From a virus: a stretch of DNA of 20,876 nucleotides. Both the position numbers and the translations under genes were made by a program. This document shows, in pieces, positions 6,822 through 14,212 of the stretch. Numbering within the stretch: position 1 is the stretch's first letter; every line of letters begins with the position of its first letter. The stretch is taken from positions 1 to 20,876 of IMG/VR virus record IMGVR_UViG_3300030119_000104; one strand, 5' to 3'. Below the pieces are notes generated by a model. The model was given only the letters and a program-made list of their open reading frames with translations. It made no database searches and was not told the DNA's origin.

Positions 6822-8056
6822 TTCTCGAACACGAGATAGCACTAATGATGTCACAACAAAAAGTGACAGGTTGGCCTTTTGATGTAAAGAAAGCACAGAT
6901 ACTAGAAAATACATTACTAAATCGACTGCAAGAACTGAGAGATCAGTCTGTAAAGTTGTGTTGGTGTGTACCTGGAAATTTATTTACACCAAGAAGAGAC
7001 AACAAAAAACAAGGCTACATAGCTGGAGCAGAGATGCAAAGGTTAAAGGAATTTAATCCCAGTAGCAGAGAACATATAGCTTGGTGGTTTAAAACATTTC
7101 AAAAATGGAAACCAAACAAGTTTACGCCTACAGGTAAAGCGGTAATTGATGAAACCGTGTTGAAAGAGATAGGCACAAAAGAGGCATTAGTATTCCTTGA
7201 GATTCTGATTACACAAAAGAAACTCGGAATGTTGTCGCAAGGCACTAATGCGTGGTTGAAACTGGTCAAGGATGGCAGGGTTCACCACTCTTGCTTTATC
7301 GGTGCAGTAACACACCGTATGGCACATTCACATCCGAATCTGGCACAAGTCAGTTCTGATAAGGATTGTCGTGAATTATTTGTTACTAAACCAACTTGGA
7401 AACTTATCGACAGTGACCTTGCTGGTATCGAATTAAGATTATTTGCACATTACCTAGCCCGTTACGATGGTGGACGGTATGCAAAGATCTTATTAGAACA
7501 AGATATTCACCAAGTCAATGCAGATAAAATTGGAATCTCTCGCAGACAAGTTAAGACAATTACGTATTGCTTCTTGTATGGAGGGGGCAACCAGAAACTT
7601 GGATTATCTTACGACAACATGTTACCCCTCGAAAAAGCGAAGAAGAAAGGGGCAGAGATTAGGAGAGCTTACATGGATGCTATTCCAGGTCTCGAAAAGC
7701 TTGTTGAAGATACTAAAAGAGTTGCTGGTAGAGGTAGCATACGTGCTATTGACAAACGCCAAATTATTGTTGACAAAGAACACAAAGCGTTGAACTGTTT
7801 ATTACAGGGATCCGCTGCAGTCATTGCCAAACGATGGTTACTTCTAACTGACCATAACATACGCATGAGTAACATGGAGTATGAACGGTATGCTTTTGTA
7901 CACGATGAGCAGGTACTAGGTTCAGACCCTAAGTATGCACATGACATAGCTGAAATTTGTAAATTATCTGCATTACAAGCTGGCGAATATTATAATTTAA
8001 GACTACCCATAGAAGCTGATGCACAAATCGGTGACAACTGGGCTGAAGTACACTAA
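6788..8056 (+). CDS. DNA polymerase, family A polymerase part (split gene)
   Basis: A 422-residue frame with the polymerase domain of a T7 gp5-like enzyme. Near its start AVILEHEIALMM...GWPFD (residues 10-32) aligns with T7 AVDIEHRAAWLL...GFPFD. Motif A is SDLAGIELR (Asp210, Glu215; T7 D475, E480). Motif B is RRQVKTITYCFLYGGG (Arg252, Lys256, Tyr260; T7 R518, K522, Y526). Motif C is FVHDEQ (Asp373, Glu374; T7 D654, E655). All catalytic residues are present, so the enzyme should be active. ATG 6788 overlaps the exonuclease frame by 34 bases and has no ribosome binding site. T7 gp5 needs host thioredoxin; no thioredoxin gene is seen here. Tyr260 is the position equivalent to E. coli Pol I residue 762. 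Confidence 0.94.
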   Translation: MDTFPKINEAVILEHEIALMMSQQKVTGWPFDVKKAQILENTLLNRLQELRDQSVKLCWCVPGNLFTPRRDNKKQGYIAGAEMQRLKEFNPSSREHIAWWFKTFQKWKPNKFTPTGKAVIDETVLKEIGTKEALVFLEILITQKKLGMLSQGTNAWLKLVKDGRVHHSCFIGAVTHRMAHSHPNLAQVSSDKDCRELFVTKPTWKLIDSDLAGIELRLFAHYLARYDGGRYAKILLEQDIHQVNADKIGISRRQVKTITYCFLYGGGNQKLGLSYDNMLPLEKAKKKGAEIRRAYMDAIPGLEKLVEDTKRVAGRGSIRAIDKRQIIVDKEHKALNCLLQGSAAVIAKRWLLLTDHNIRMSNMEYERYAFVHDEQVLGSDPKYAHDIAEICKLSALQAGEYYNLRLPIEADAQIGDNWAEVH

Positions 8057-8772
8057 TGTTATTAATTGATTGTGACTTTATTGCTTATAAATCAGCACAA
8101 GTATGCGAAGAAGGTATAGATTTTGGTGACGATGTTATTGTTGCACAATCTAACTTTAGTCAAGTATTAAAAGTGTTTGAAAATGAGTTAGATAAAGTTA
8201 AGACCGCTATGATGGAAGATGAAGTGATCCTTTATTTTTCTAGTCCTGAAAATTTTAGGAAGAAAATTTCTGCCGATTACAAGGGACATAGAAACAAAAG
8301 GAAACCTTTGGGTTACAAACGCTTGGTCAACCATTGCAAAGAAAATTACAACTTTGTTTTACGTGAGGGTTTAGAGGCTGATGATTCTATTGGAATTGAT
8401 GCAACTAGATACCCTAGTACAGACAATATAATCGTAAGTCCAGACAAAGATTTACGTCAAATCCCAGGTATACTGTGGAATTTGGACGGTGATGTTGAAG
8501 AAATTACAAAAGAGCAAGGCGATGATTGGCACTTAATCCAAACGATGGCTGGAGACCCAACAGATGGTTACTCTGGTTGCCCTGGAATAGGAGTCAAGAA
8601 AGCTAGTGCAATAATAGAAAAGAAAGACTTTAAATGGGAAGCCGTTTGTCAAACTTTTAGAGAGAGAGGGTTATCAGACGATGACGCTTTACTCAATGCT
8701 CGACTAGCTAAGATCTTACAGCACAGAGATTACGATTATGAAAATGAAAAACCTATTCTTTGGAATCCTTAA
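8056..8772 (+). CDS. 5'-3' exonuclease (T7 gp6-like, FEN family)
   Basis: A 238-residue flap-endonuclease-type exonuclease. In T7, gp6 removes RNA primers and degrades host DNA to supply nucleotides. The metal-binding acidic residues occur in the expected order: LIDCDF (Asp5, Asp7), a basic arch segment YKGHRNKRK near residues 75-83, LEADDS, VSPDKDL, and then GDPTDGYSGCPGIGVKKA, which is the helix-two-turn-helix DNA-binding loop with its acidic residues. It is shorter than T7 gp6 (about 300 aa), mainly at the C-terminus. It overlaps the polymerase stop by one base and is followed at once by the reductase genes, which convert the released ribonucleotides to dNTPs. Confidence 0.92.
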   Translation: MLLIDCDFIAYKSAQVCEEGIDFGDDVIVAQSNFSQVLKVFENELDKVKTAMMEDEVILYFSSPENFRKKISADYKGHRNKRKPLGYKRLVNHCKENYNFVLREGLEADDSIGIDATRYPSTDNIIVSPDKDLRQIPGILWNLDGDVEEITKEQGDDWHLIQTMAGDPTDGYSGCPGIGVKKASAIIEKKDFKWEAVCQTFRERGLSDDDALLNARLAKILQHRDYDYENEKPILWNP

Positions 8773-10164
8773 ATGTTAAATGATTTGTTTCCACACCCTT
8801 TAATAGCTAGAACTGGTAGGATTGATAACTGGATGAAAAATCCAGAGGGACGTTTACCTGTTAGCTGCACAGTATTTGTTGTAGAAGATAGTATCGAGGG
8901 TGATAATGGAATCGAGGCATCGTGGCGTTTTGTGTCACATGCCTTGAGATTTGGAGCAGGTGTTGCAGTACACCTCTCGAAGATAAGACCCAACGGGCAC
9001 ACTAATGAGAAAGGGTTAGTCGCTAGTGGCCCTGTATCATTTGGTAAAGTATACTCAGCTCTTAATGAAACAATTAGAAGAGGTGGAGTATATAAAAATG
9101 GAGCGTGTGTCTTACACTTAGACTTAGATCACGCAGACATACTAGAATTTATAACCACACCAAGACATGAGTTACCTTGGGTAAAAAGATGTGTAGATCT
9201 TACACCTCAAATGTGGAAAGATACACCACACAAACAAGCTTTGTTAGAAGGCATAAAGTCTGGTGACATCTGGCTCAATAAAATTAAACATGACCGTCAT
9301 GGAGAAAGAATCTACAGCAACGTCTGTCTTGAGGTTTACTTGCCCTCACGTGGAACGTGCTTGCTACAACATGTTAATCTCGCTGCCTGTACTGTCGGCA
9401 ACATACAAGAGGGTTTCTCTGCAGCTATGTCCGAGTTGTGTGATCTCCATGCACGGACAGGTGTTGGAAAATCTGGAGAATACCTTGCCTCATCGGTTGA
9501 CAAACAAGTGGGACTTGGGATGCTCGGTCTTGCCAACCTCCTTAGACGTGAAGGGATCACATACGAACAGTTCGGACACGCCCTTGACGCAGTCAACTAC
9601 GGACTAGAACCAGACGGAACTGCTGGTATCATAGCTAGAGAAATAAATCTAGGTATACAAAAAGCAAAACAGATAGCATTATCTTACCAAATGGAAAGGG
9701 CATTTGCTATTGCACCGACTGCATCCTGTAGTTACAATTCAAAAGATCTCGATGGTTACACATGTTGCCCTGAGATTGCACCACCTATAGCTCGAAGTGT
9801 TGACCGTGATAGCGGAACATTTGGAGTTACATCATATGATTATGGCGATGTGGAGATCGCCTCTGAAGTTGGCTGGGACGCATACAAGCGTGTAGCAGAC
9901 GGCATCATGACAATGCTTCACAAGACGGGACTTCTTCACGGATACTCATTTAACTCTTGGAGTGATGTGGTAACCTACGACAATACGTTCGTTGAAGAGT
10001 GGCTGGACAGCCCCCAAACATCTTTATATTATTCCCTTCAAGTTATGGGTGATACACAAGATAAGTCCAGTGCCTATGCTGCATTAGATGAAAGTGATGT
10101 AGACGATTACTTGAGTGGGATTCTTAAACCCGAACCCATTAAGTGCATAGGTTGTGAAGAATGA
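8773..10164 (+). CDS. Ribonucleoside-diphosphate reductase large (alpha) subunit, class I cyanopodovirus type
   Basis: A 463-residue, short reductase alpha subunit that reduces ribonucleotides to deoxyribonucleotides. It has the disulfide-forming cysteines Cys32 (LPVSCTV) and Cys206 (NLAACTVG), the radical-site motif NVCLE (Asn183, Cys185, Glu187), an APTAS loop (residues 314-318), a YY pair at 419-420 and a C-terminal CIGC (Cys458, Cys461). The YY pair takes part in radical transfer from a beta subunit in class I enzymes, so this is class I even though such short phage proteins were first labelled class II. The N-terminal ATP-cone domain is absent, so the usual overall activity control is missing. 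The gene directly follows the exonuclease stop and shares ATGA with the beta subunit gene. Confidence 0.9.
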   Translation: MLNDLFPHPLIARTGRIDNWMKNPEGRLPVSCTVFVVEDSIEGDNGIEASWRFVSHALRFGAGVAVHLSKIRPNGHTNEKGLVASGPVSFGKVYSALNETIRRGGVYKNGACVLHLDLDHADILEFITTPRHELPWVKRCVDLTPQMWKDTPHKQALLEGIKSGDIWLNKIKHDRHGERIYSNVCLEVYLPSRGTCLLQHVNLAACTVGNIQEGFSAAMSELCDLHARTGVGKSGEYLASSVDKQVGLGMLGLANLLRREGITYEQFGHALDAVNYGLEPDGTAGIIAREINLGIQKAKQIALSYQMERAFAIAPTASCSYNSKDLDGYTCCPEIAPPIARSVDRDSGTFGVTSYDYGDVEIASEVGWDAYKRVADGIMTMLHKTGLLHGYSFNSWSDVVTYDNTFVEEWLDSPQTSLYYSLQVMGDTQDKSSAYAALDESDVDDYLSGILKPEPIKCIGCEE

Positions 10165-10877
10165 ACCCTTATGAAAAACTATTTCAACGGAAGCGAAAGT
10201 GGACTCCCGTTAAACCAACAAAAGGAAAACTACTTGAAGGTAGTGAAGAAGCCATCTACCGTGCTCTGGCAATACGCCATATGGAGCTACCTGTCGGTGC
10301 CTTCATCACGGAAACTCTTAGTAAAGAAGTTCCCGAAATTGCTAGATTACTTCTCGAAGACAATGTAAAAGATGAGGAGCGACATGACGTTGCTCTCAAC
10401 TACATTGCTGATGTCCACGGACTAGATGAGAAGGCAGAGAGAGAAGCAAAACTTTTACGTGATGCTTGGATAGCTCACCCAGACCACACCATATTAAAAG
10501 CATTAGTAGCAGAACGTGCAATCTTCTTTGTTATACTCCCTTTTAATCGTTTTTGTGGTGATGCAGCTCTTAGAACCGTATCGGCTGATATATCCAGAGA
10601 TGAGCAGATCCACGTGGCTTGCAATAGCCTCGTATGTGCTGATATGGGTTTACGCCCTAGTCCTTCTTTGGATAAACTTAGAAAAGCTACAATTAATTGG
10701 ATCTTTGAACCGTTAAAACACAAAGCAGACAACAAACATTTGAGCAGAAAATTTTGGACAGATTGTAGTGATCGTCTAATGTATGAGGGCAAAGCCCCAG
10801 AACTTTCTGACACTAAACGAGCACGTATGCCCGCATTTTTTGAACATGCAAACACCAACTTACCACAGTACTCTTGA
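10161..10877 (+). CDS. Ribonucleotide reductase small (beta) subunit, class I, no canonical tyrosine
   Basis: A 238-residue helical ferritin-like protein immediately after the alpha subunit (ATGA overlap). The metal ligands are visible: Glu51 (ITETL), ExxH at Glu72-His75 (DEERH), Glu118 (VAERA), and a second ExxH at Glu148-His151 (DEQIH). In class Ia beta subunits the radical tyrosine lies four residues after the first ExxH histidine; here that residue is Leu79. The protein therefore cannot use the standard tyrosyl radical at that site. This fits reports that cyanopodovirus P-SSP7-type beta subunits were overlooked and are divergent. The exact metal (Mn, Fe or mixed) cannot be told from sequence. 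The gene ends inside the start of the next small gene. Confidence 0.85.
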   Translation: MNPYEKLFQRKRKWTPVKPTKGKLLEGSEEAIYRALAIRHMELPVGAFITETLSKEVPEIARLLLEDNVKDEERHDVALNYIADVHGLDEKAEREAKLLRDAWIAHPDHTILKALVAERAIFFVILPFNRFCGDAALRTVSADISRDEQIHVACNSLVCADMGLRPSPSLDKLRKATINWIFEPLKHKADNKHLSRKFWTDCSDRLMYEGKAPELSDTKRARMPAFFEHANTNLPQYS

Positions 10878-11028
10878 CTGGGGACGCATCGAGAAGATCA
10901 TTGATGAACTCGATCAGCAGTTTCCAGATAAGTTTCCAGACCACAACCTATCAGAGAAAGCAATATCTTATAGGGCTGGTCAATTATCAATCATAAGATT
11001 ATTAAAAAATAAAATCAAAGGAGAATAA
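10846..11028 (+). CDS. Hypothetical protein, 60 aa
   Basis: A 60-residue protein from ATG 10846, overlapping the reductase beta gene by 32 bases. It begins MQTPTYHSTLDWGRIEKIID and ends in a basic helix (LLKNKIKGE). An in-frame ATG at 10783 would add 21 residues but increase the overlap to 95 bases, so the later start is preferred. The coding strand near its stop also carries the Shine-Dalgarno sequence for the next gene. It sits where T7 has genes 6.7 and 7, but I see no convincing similarity and do not assign a function. Confidence 0.6.
   Translation: MQTPTYHSTLDWGRIEKIIDELDQQFPDKFPDHNLSEKAISYRAGQLSIIRLLKNKIKGE
11017..11024 (+). promoter_or_regulatory. Strong Shine-Dalgarno site (AAAGGAGA) for the 11031 gene
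   Basis: AAAGGAGA is followed by an AT-rich spacer and ATG 11031; from AGGAG to the ATG is 7 bases. Most genes in this window have no recognisable ribosome site, so this one stands out and fixes the start. Its context AGGAGA-n-TAATTATG is almost repeated at 13805-13819. Confidence 0.8.
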
Positions 11029-11030
11029 TT

Positions 11031-11372
11031 ATGTGTGTCGGCCCTATAGCTAACCTCTTCGGAGGAGGTAGATCAACCCCAGCTGCCCCACCAACACCAG
11101 CCCCACCAACTACACCGCCACCCCCAATGCCAATACAACAGGCACCTACACCATTACCAGAAGCTCCAACACCAGTACCTATCTCTGAAGATGAGACAAA
11201 AAGAAAAGCAAAAGTAACAGCTAAGAAAGTTGCTAAGAAAGGTAGAGGACAAGCAGGTACTTCTCGTTTAGCAACTAAGAAACCAGCCACTGGTGGACTT
11301 AGAGGTATAAAAACTGGACAAGGTACCAACACAGGAAACAGTGGTAGCGGTAGTAGTGGGGGAAGTTATTAA
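11031..11372 (+). CDS. Pro/Lys/Gly-rich small structural protein, T7 gp7.3 position
   Basis: A 113-residue low-complexity protein in three parts. There is a short hydrophobic start (MCVGPIANLFGGG), a Pro/Ala/Thr-rich linker (about residues 14-60, with several PTPAPP-like units), a basic Lys/Arg stretch (KRKAKVTAKKVAKKGRGQAG, about 62-82) and a Gly/Ser tail. It starts with a strong ribosome site and ends overlapping the portal start. In T7 the gene just before the portal is gp7.3, a virion/tail-assembly protein that also has a Lys/Arg-rich region followed by a Gly/Ser-rich C-terminus. Position and composition suggest an analogous role. This is an inference; sequence identity is too weak to claim homology by eye. 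Confidence 0.7.
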   Translation: MCVGPIANLFGGGRSTPAAPPTPAPPTTPPPPMPIQQAPTPLPEAPTPVPISEDETKRKAKVTAKKVAKKGRGQAGTSRLATKKPATGGLRGIKTGQGTNTGNSGSGSSGGSY

Positions 11373-12955
11373 TGAAGAAGGCACGGCAAAGATACAATGA
11401 GTTATCTAGTCACCGTGAACAATTCCTTGAAGTAGCATATGAGTGTGCGGAACTAACTATTCCCACACTTATCATGCGTAATGAAACTAATAATTACCAG
11501 TCATTCGTAACACCTTGGCAATCAGTTGGAGCCAAAGGAGTCACCACATTAAGTTCAAAACTTATGCTAGGTCTCTTACCTCCGTCTACAAGTTTTTTTA
11601 AGTTACAACTTGATGATTCTAAGTTAGGTGTAGAGATACCTCCAGAAGCAAAGAGTGAATTAGATTTATCTTTTGCTAAGATAGAACGTATGATAATGGA
11701 AAGCATTGCTGCCTCTACAGATAGAGTACAGATCTTTGCAGCATTAAAACATTTAGTTGTTACAGGAAACGCTTTAGTATATATGAATAAAGAGGGTATG
11801 AAAGTATACCCTTTAAATAGATATTGTGTAGAGCGTGATGGGAACGGTGAGGTAATAGAAATAATTACCAAAGAAAAAGTAAATAAAAAGATACTAGGTT
11901 TACCAGAAGTTGACGATGACAACAGCGTTAATGATGAGAGCTCTGATGACTACAGCGGTAGTAAGGATGTAGATGTGTACACCTGTGTTAAGAGAACTGA
12001 CAAAGGTTGGCACTGGCATCAAGAAGCTAAGGACATGATACTACCAGACAGTGTAGGTAAAGCTCCTTTAGATAAATCCCCCTGGCTCCCCCTTCGTTTC
12101 GTTACGGTGGACGGAGAGGACTACGGACGTTCTAGAGTAGAAGAGTTCCTTGGGGACTTAAAATCTTTAGAGGCATTGATGCAAGCTCTTGTTGAGGGCA
12201 GTGCAGCAGCAGCTAAAGTTGTCTTTACGGTATCACCTTCAGCTACAACAAAACCAGCATCCCTTGCTAACGCAGGCAATGGAGCTATCATACAAGGTAG
12301 ACCAGATGATGTTGGAGTAGTACAGGTAGGTAAGACAGCTGATTTTCAAACAGCGTTTCAACTTGTTAACGTATTAGAAAGAAGATTAGCAGAAGCCTTC
12401 TTAGTATTAACTGTACGACAATCAGAAAGAACTACAGCAGAAGAAGTAAGGATGACTCAGATGGAGTTAGAACGTCAGCTTGGCGGTCTCTTCAGTTTGT
12501 TAACGACTGAGTTTTTAATACCTTACCTCAAACGTAAGATGCACACGTTAACTAAATCTAAACAGATTCCTAGCGTACCCTCTAATCTAGTTAAACCTAC
12601 CATAGTTGCAGGTATAAATGCACTAGGTAGGGGACAAGATAGAGAAGCACTTGTTCAATTCATTACAACCATAGCACAGACTATGGGGCCAGAGGCTCTT
12701 GCTCAGTATCTAAATGCTGACGAAGCAATCAAACGTCTTGCAGCTGCACAAGGTATAGATATACTTAACCTTGTCAAGAGCATGGAAGAACGTAATGCTG
12801 AACAACAACAAGCTATGCAGGCACAGCAGATGCAGTCTTTGACTGACCAAGCTGGTCAATTAGCTGGTACTCCTTTAATGGATCCATCTAAAAATCCAGA
12901 AATCACTGATGCAATCAACACAATGACAACTGGTAATGTACCACAACCACAGTAA
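11372..12955 (+). CDS. Portal (head-tail connector) protein, T7 gp8-like
   Basis: A 527-residue protein of the T7 gp8 family (536 aa in T7). Twelve copies form the ring at one capsid vertex through which DNA is packaged and ejected, and it joins head and tail. Family features include an N-terminal RYNELSSHREQFLEVAYECAELTIP-like helix region (split here over residues 7-32), then a WQSVGAKGVTTLSSKLMLGLLPP segment (about 49-71), and the GEDYGRSRVEEFLGDLK stretch in the middle that matches T7 portals. The C-terminal tail is Gln-rich (residues about 490-527). The gene lies before the scaffold gene, as in T7. ATG 11372 overlaps the previous TAA by one base. Confidence 0.95.
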   Translation: MKKARQRYNELSSHREQFLEVAYECAELTIPTLIMRNETNNYQSFVTPWQSVGAKGVTTLSSKLMLGLLPPSTSFFKLQLDDSKLGVEIPPEAKSELDLSFAKIERMIMESIAASTDRVQIFAALKHLVVTGNALVYMNKEGMKVYPLNRYCVERDGNGEVIEIITKEKVNKKILGLPEVDDDNSVNDESSDDYSGSKDVDVYTCVKRTDKGWHWHQEAKDMILPDSVGKAPLDKSPWLPLRFVTVDGEDYGRSRVEEFLGDLKSLEALMQALVEGSAAAAKVVFTVSPSATTKPASLANAGNGAIIQGRPDDVGVVQVGKTADFQTAFQLVNVLERRLAEAFLVLTVRQSERTTAEEVRMTQMELERQLGGLFSLLTTEFLIPYLKRKMHTLTKSKQIPSVPSNLVKPTIVAGINALGRGQDREALVQFITTIAQTMGPEALAQYLNADEAIKRLAAAQGIDILNLVKSMEERNAEQQQAMQAQQMQSLTDQAGQLAGTPLMDPSKNPEITDAINTMTTGNVPQPQ

Positions 12956-12957
12956 TT

Positions 12958-13806
12958 ATGGCAGAAACAATACGCTACGACACATCTGAGGATCCTGTAG
13001 TAGCAAAAGAAATAGCAGAAAAAGAAGCTGAGTCTCTAAAAATTGGTGAAGATCTTATGCAAAAGCAAGATAAAATGCTTGCTGGAAAGTATAAGAGTGC
13101 CGAAGAATTAGAGTCAGCATATATAGAATTGCAAAAGAAACTAGGAGAAACTTCTACAAGTAAAGCTGAGGACACTGCAGAACCAGAAACAGAATATCAA
13201 ATGTATTCTGATGATGGCTCTGTTAATTATGAGACAGCTAACGAATTGTATGGTGAGCAACTAGGTAATACATTTAAAGATAATGGTATAGATCCATTTG
13301 CAATGAACAAACATTTTGCAGAAAACAATGGTACTTTGTCTGACGAAATGTATGACCAACTAAGTAATGCTGGTTTGAACAGACAGTTGGTAGACTCATA
13401 TCTAAATGGTTTACGTGGTGAGCTAGGTTATGAAAATGCACAACCAACCTTAAGTGATGCAGAAATCAACGAAGTGAAGGCAATAGCCAATGGAGAGGAG
13501 GGATATAACTCACTTATGGAATGGGCTAGTAACAACTTAGAGAAAGAAGACATACAAAATTATGATAGTGTGTTAGCCACAGGAAATAAAACAGCTATAA
13601 AATTTGCAGTGAAAGCACTTATGGGACAGTATGAAGATGCCAACGGACGTGATTCTAAAATAGTTACTGGTAAACAATCACCTCAAGAAACTTACAGAAG
13701 TATGGCAGAGGTTGTAAGAGATATGAATAAGCCAGAATACACAAATGATGAGGCGTTCAGAGATGACGTTCTTAGAAAATTATCCGCATCAAACTTAAAA
13801 GTATAG
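12958..13806 (+). CDS. Capsid assembly scaffolding protein, T7 gp9-like
   Basis: A 282-residue acidic protein, rich in Glu/Lys helices (EIAEKEAESLKIGEDLMQKQ in the first 40 residues, then AGKYKSAEELESAYIELQKK). That AGKYKSxEELExAYxELQ segment is typical of podovirus scaffolds. It lies between portal and capsid genes, as in T7 (gp9, 307 aa). Scaffold guides shell assembly from the capsid protein and leaves the procapsid before DNA packaging. The C-terminal domain, expected to bind the shell, is lysine-rich (RKLSASNLKV). Two bases separate it from the portal stop. Unusually, a block of small genes plus hli, psbA and ndhI separates it from the capsid gene. Confidence 0.92.
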   Translation: MAETIRYDTSEDPVVAKEIAEKEAESLKIGEDLMQKQDKMLAGKYKSAEELESAYIELQKKLGETSTSKAEDTAEPETEYQMYSDDGSVNYETANELYGEQLGNTFKDNGIDPFAMNKHFAENNGTLSDEMYDQLSNAGLNRQLVDSYLNGLRGELGYENAQPTLSDAEINEVKAIANGEEGYNSLMEWASNNLEKEDIQNYDSVLATGNKTAIKFAVKALMGQYEDANGRDSKIVTGKQSPQETYRSMAEVVRDMNKPEYTNDEAFRDDVLRKLSASNLKV

Positions 13807-13810
13807 GAGA
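13805..13810 (+). promoter_or_regulatory. Strong Shine-Dalgarno site (AGGAGA) for the 13817 gene
   Basis: AGGAGA overlaps the scaffold stop and sits 7 bases (from AGGAG) before ATG 13817. The spacer TTAATT closely matches that of the 11031 gene. It indicates efficient, independent initiation at the first of the small basic genes. Confidence 0.75.
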
Positions 13811-13816
13811 TTAATT

Positions 13817-13945
13817 ATGCCGATGGGTAAGGGTACTTACGGAAGTAAGAAAGGTAGACCACCTGCAAAGGGTAAAAAGATGAACAAAGGTTTATCTAAA
13901 TTACCAGCAGCAGTAAGGAAGAAGATTCTTAAAAAGAAAAAGTAA
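13817..13945 (+). CDS. Small basic protein, 42 aa (MPMGKGTYGSKKGRP type)
   Basis: A 42-residue protein, about one third lysine, starting MPMGKGTYGSKKGRPPAKGK and ending LKKKK. Short proteins with this MGKGTYGSKKGRP start occur in many tailed phages near structural genes, and to my knowledge their function is unknown. The strong ribosome site and the position after the scaffold gene support expression with the late genes. It could bind DNA or another acidic partner in the virion, but this is only suggested by charge. Its TAA overlaps the next ATG. Confidence 0.75.
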   Translation: MPMGKGTYGSKKGRPPAKGKKMNKGLSKLPAAVRKKILKKKK

Positions 13946-14004
13946 TGGCTAAATGTCCTTGTAAACATGGCAAGAAAAAAAAGCGTAAGTCTAAGTATAG
14001 GTAG
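13945..14004 (+). CDS. Tiny Cys/Lys-rich peptide, 19 aa (doubtful)
   Basis: ATG 13945 overlaps the previous stop (TAATG) and gives MAKCPCKHGKKKKRKSKYR before TAG 14002-14004. It has a CxC-K-H group that could bind a metal, and ten lysines/arginines. It overlaps the next gene by 38 bases. The tight junction favours translation, but 19 residues are too few for confidence; it could instead serve only to couple translation to ATG 13967. Confidence 0.35.
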   Translation: MAKCPCKHGKKKKRKSKYR

Positions 14005-14212
14005 AGGCGAGAAGTCCCGCAAGGGTGGTCTCACTGCTAAAGGCAGAGCTAAATATAATCGTGCAACTGGCTCCAACCTCAAGGCTCCACAGCCTGGGGG
14101 CGGTGCACGTAAACGTTCCTTTTGTGCTCGCATGAAAGGTAACAAAGGGCCAATGAAAAAGAACGGAAAGCCAACCCGTAAAGCGTTGGCACTACGCAGA
14201 TGGAAATGTTAA
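13967..14212 (+). CDS. Basic protein of unknown function, 81 aa, common in cyanophages
   Basis: An 81-residue, strongly basic protein. It starts MARKKSVSLSIGRGEKSRKG, continues GLTAKGRAKYNRATGSNLKAPQ and ends KPTRKALALRRWKC. The GGLTAxGRxxYNRATGSNLKAP motif is one I know from small cyanophage and marine phage proteins of unknown function. Two Cys (CARM and the terminal Cys) and several Gly/Pro make it loop-rich. The ATG lies inside the preceding tiny frame. It ends directly against the next gene (TAA then ATG). Its position among late genes suggests a virion or DNA-associated role, which is not shown by any motif. Confidence 0.78.
   Translation: MARKKSVSLSIGRGEKSRKGGLTAKGRAKYNRATGSNLKAPQPGGGARKRSFCARMKGNKGPMKKNGKPTRKALALRRWKC

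Noticed and set aside
11015-11332. 105-codon - strand frame rich in Gly/Val opposite the 11031 gene
   Set aside because: It is the reverse reading of the Pro/Lys-rich gene; its Gly runs come from proline codons.
13837-14145. 102-codon - strand frame opposite the small basic genes
   Set aside because: It is a mirror of lysine-rich codons (Phe/Leu-rich product), with no ribosome site, and the + strand genes are supported by known motifs.
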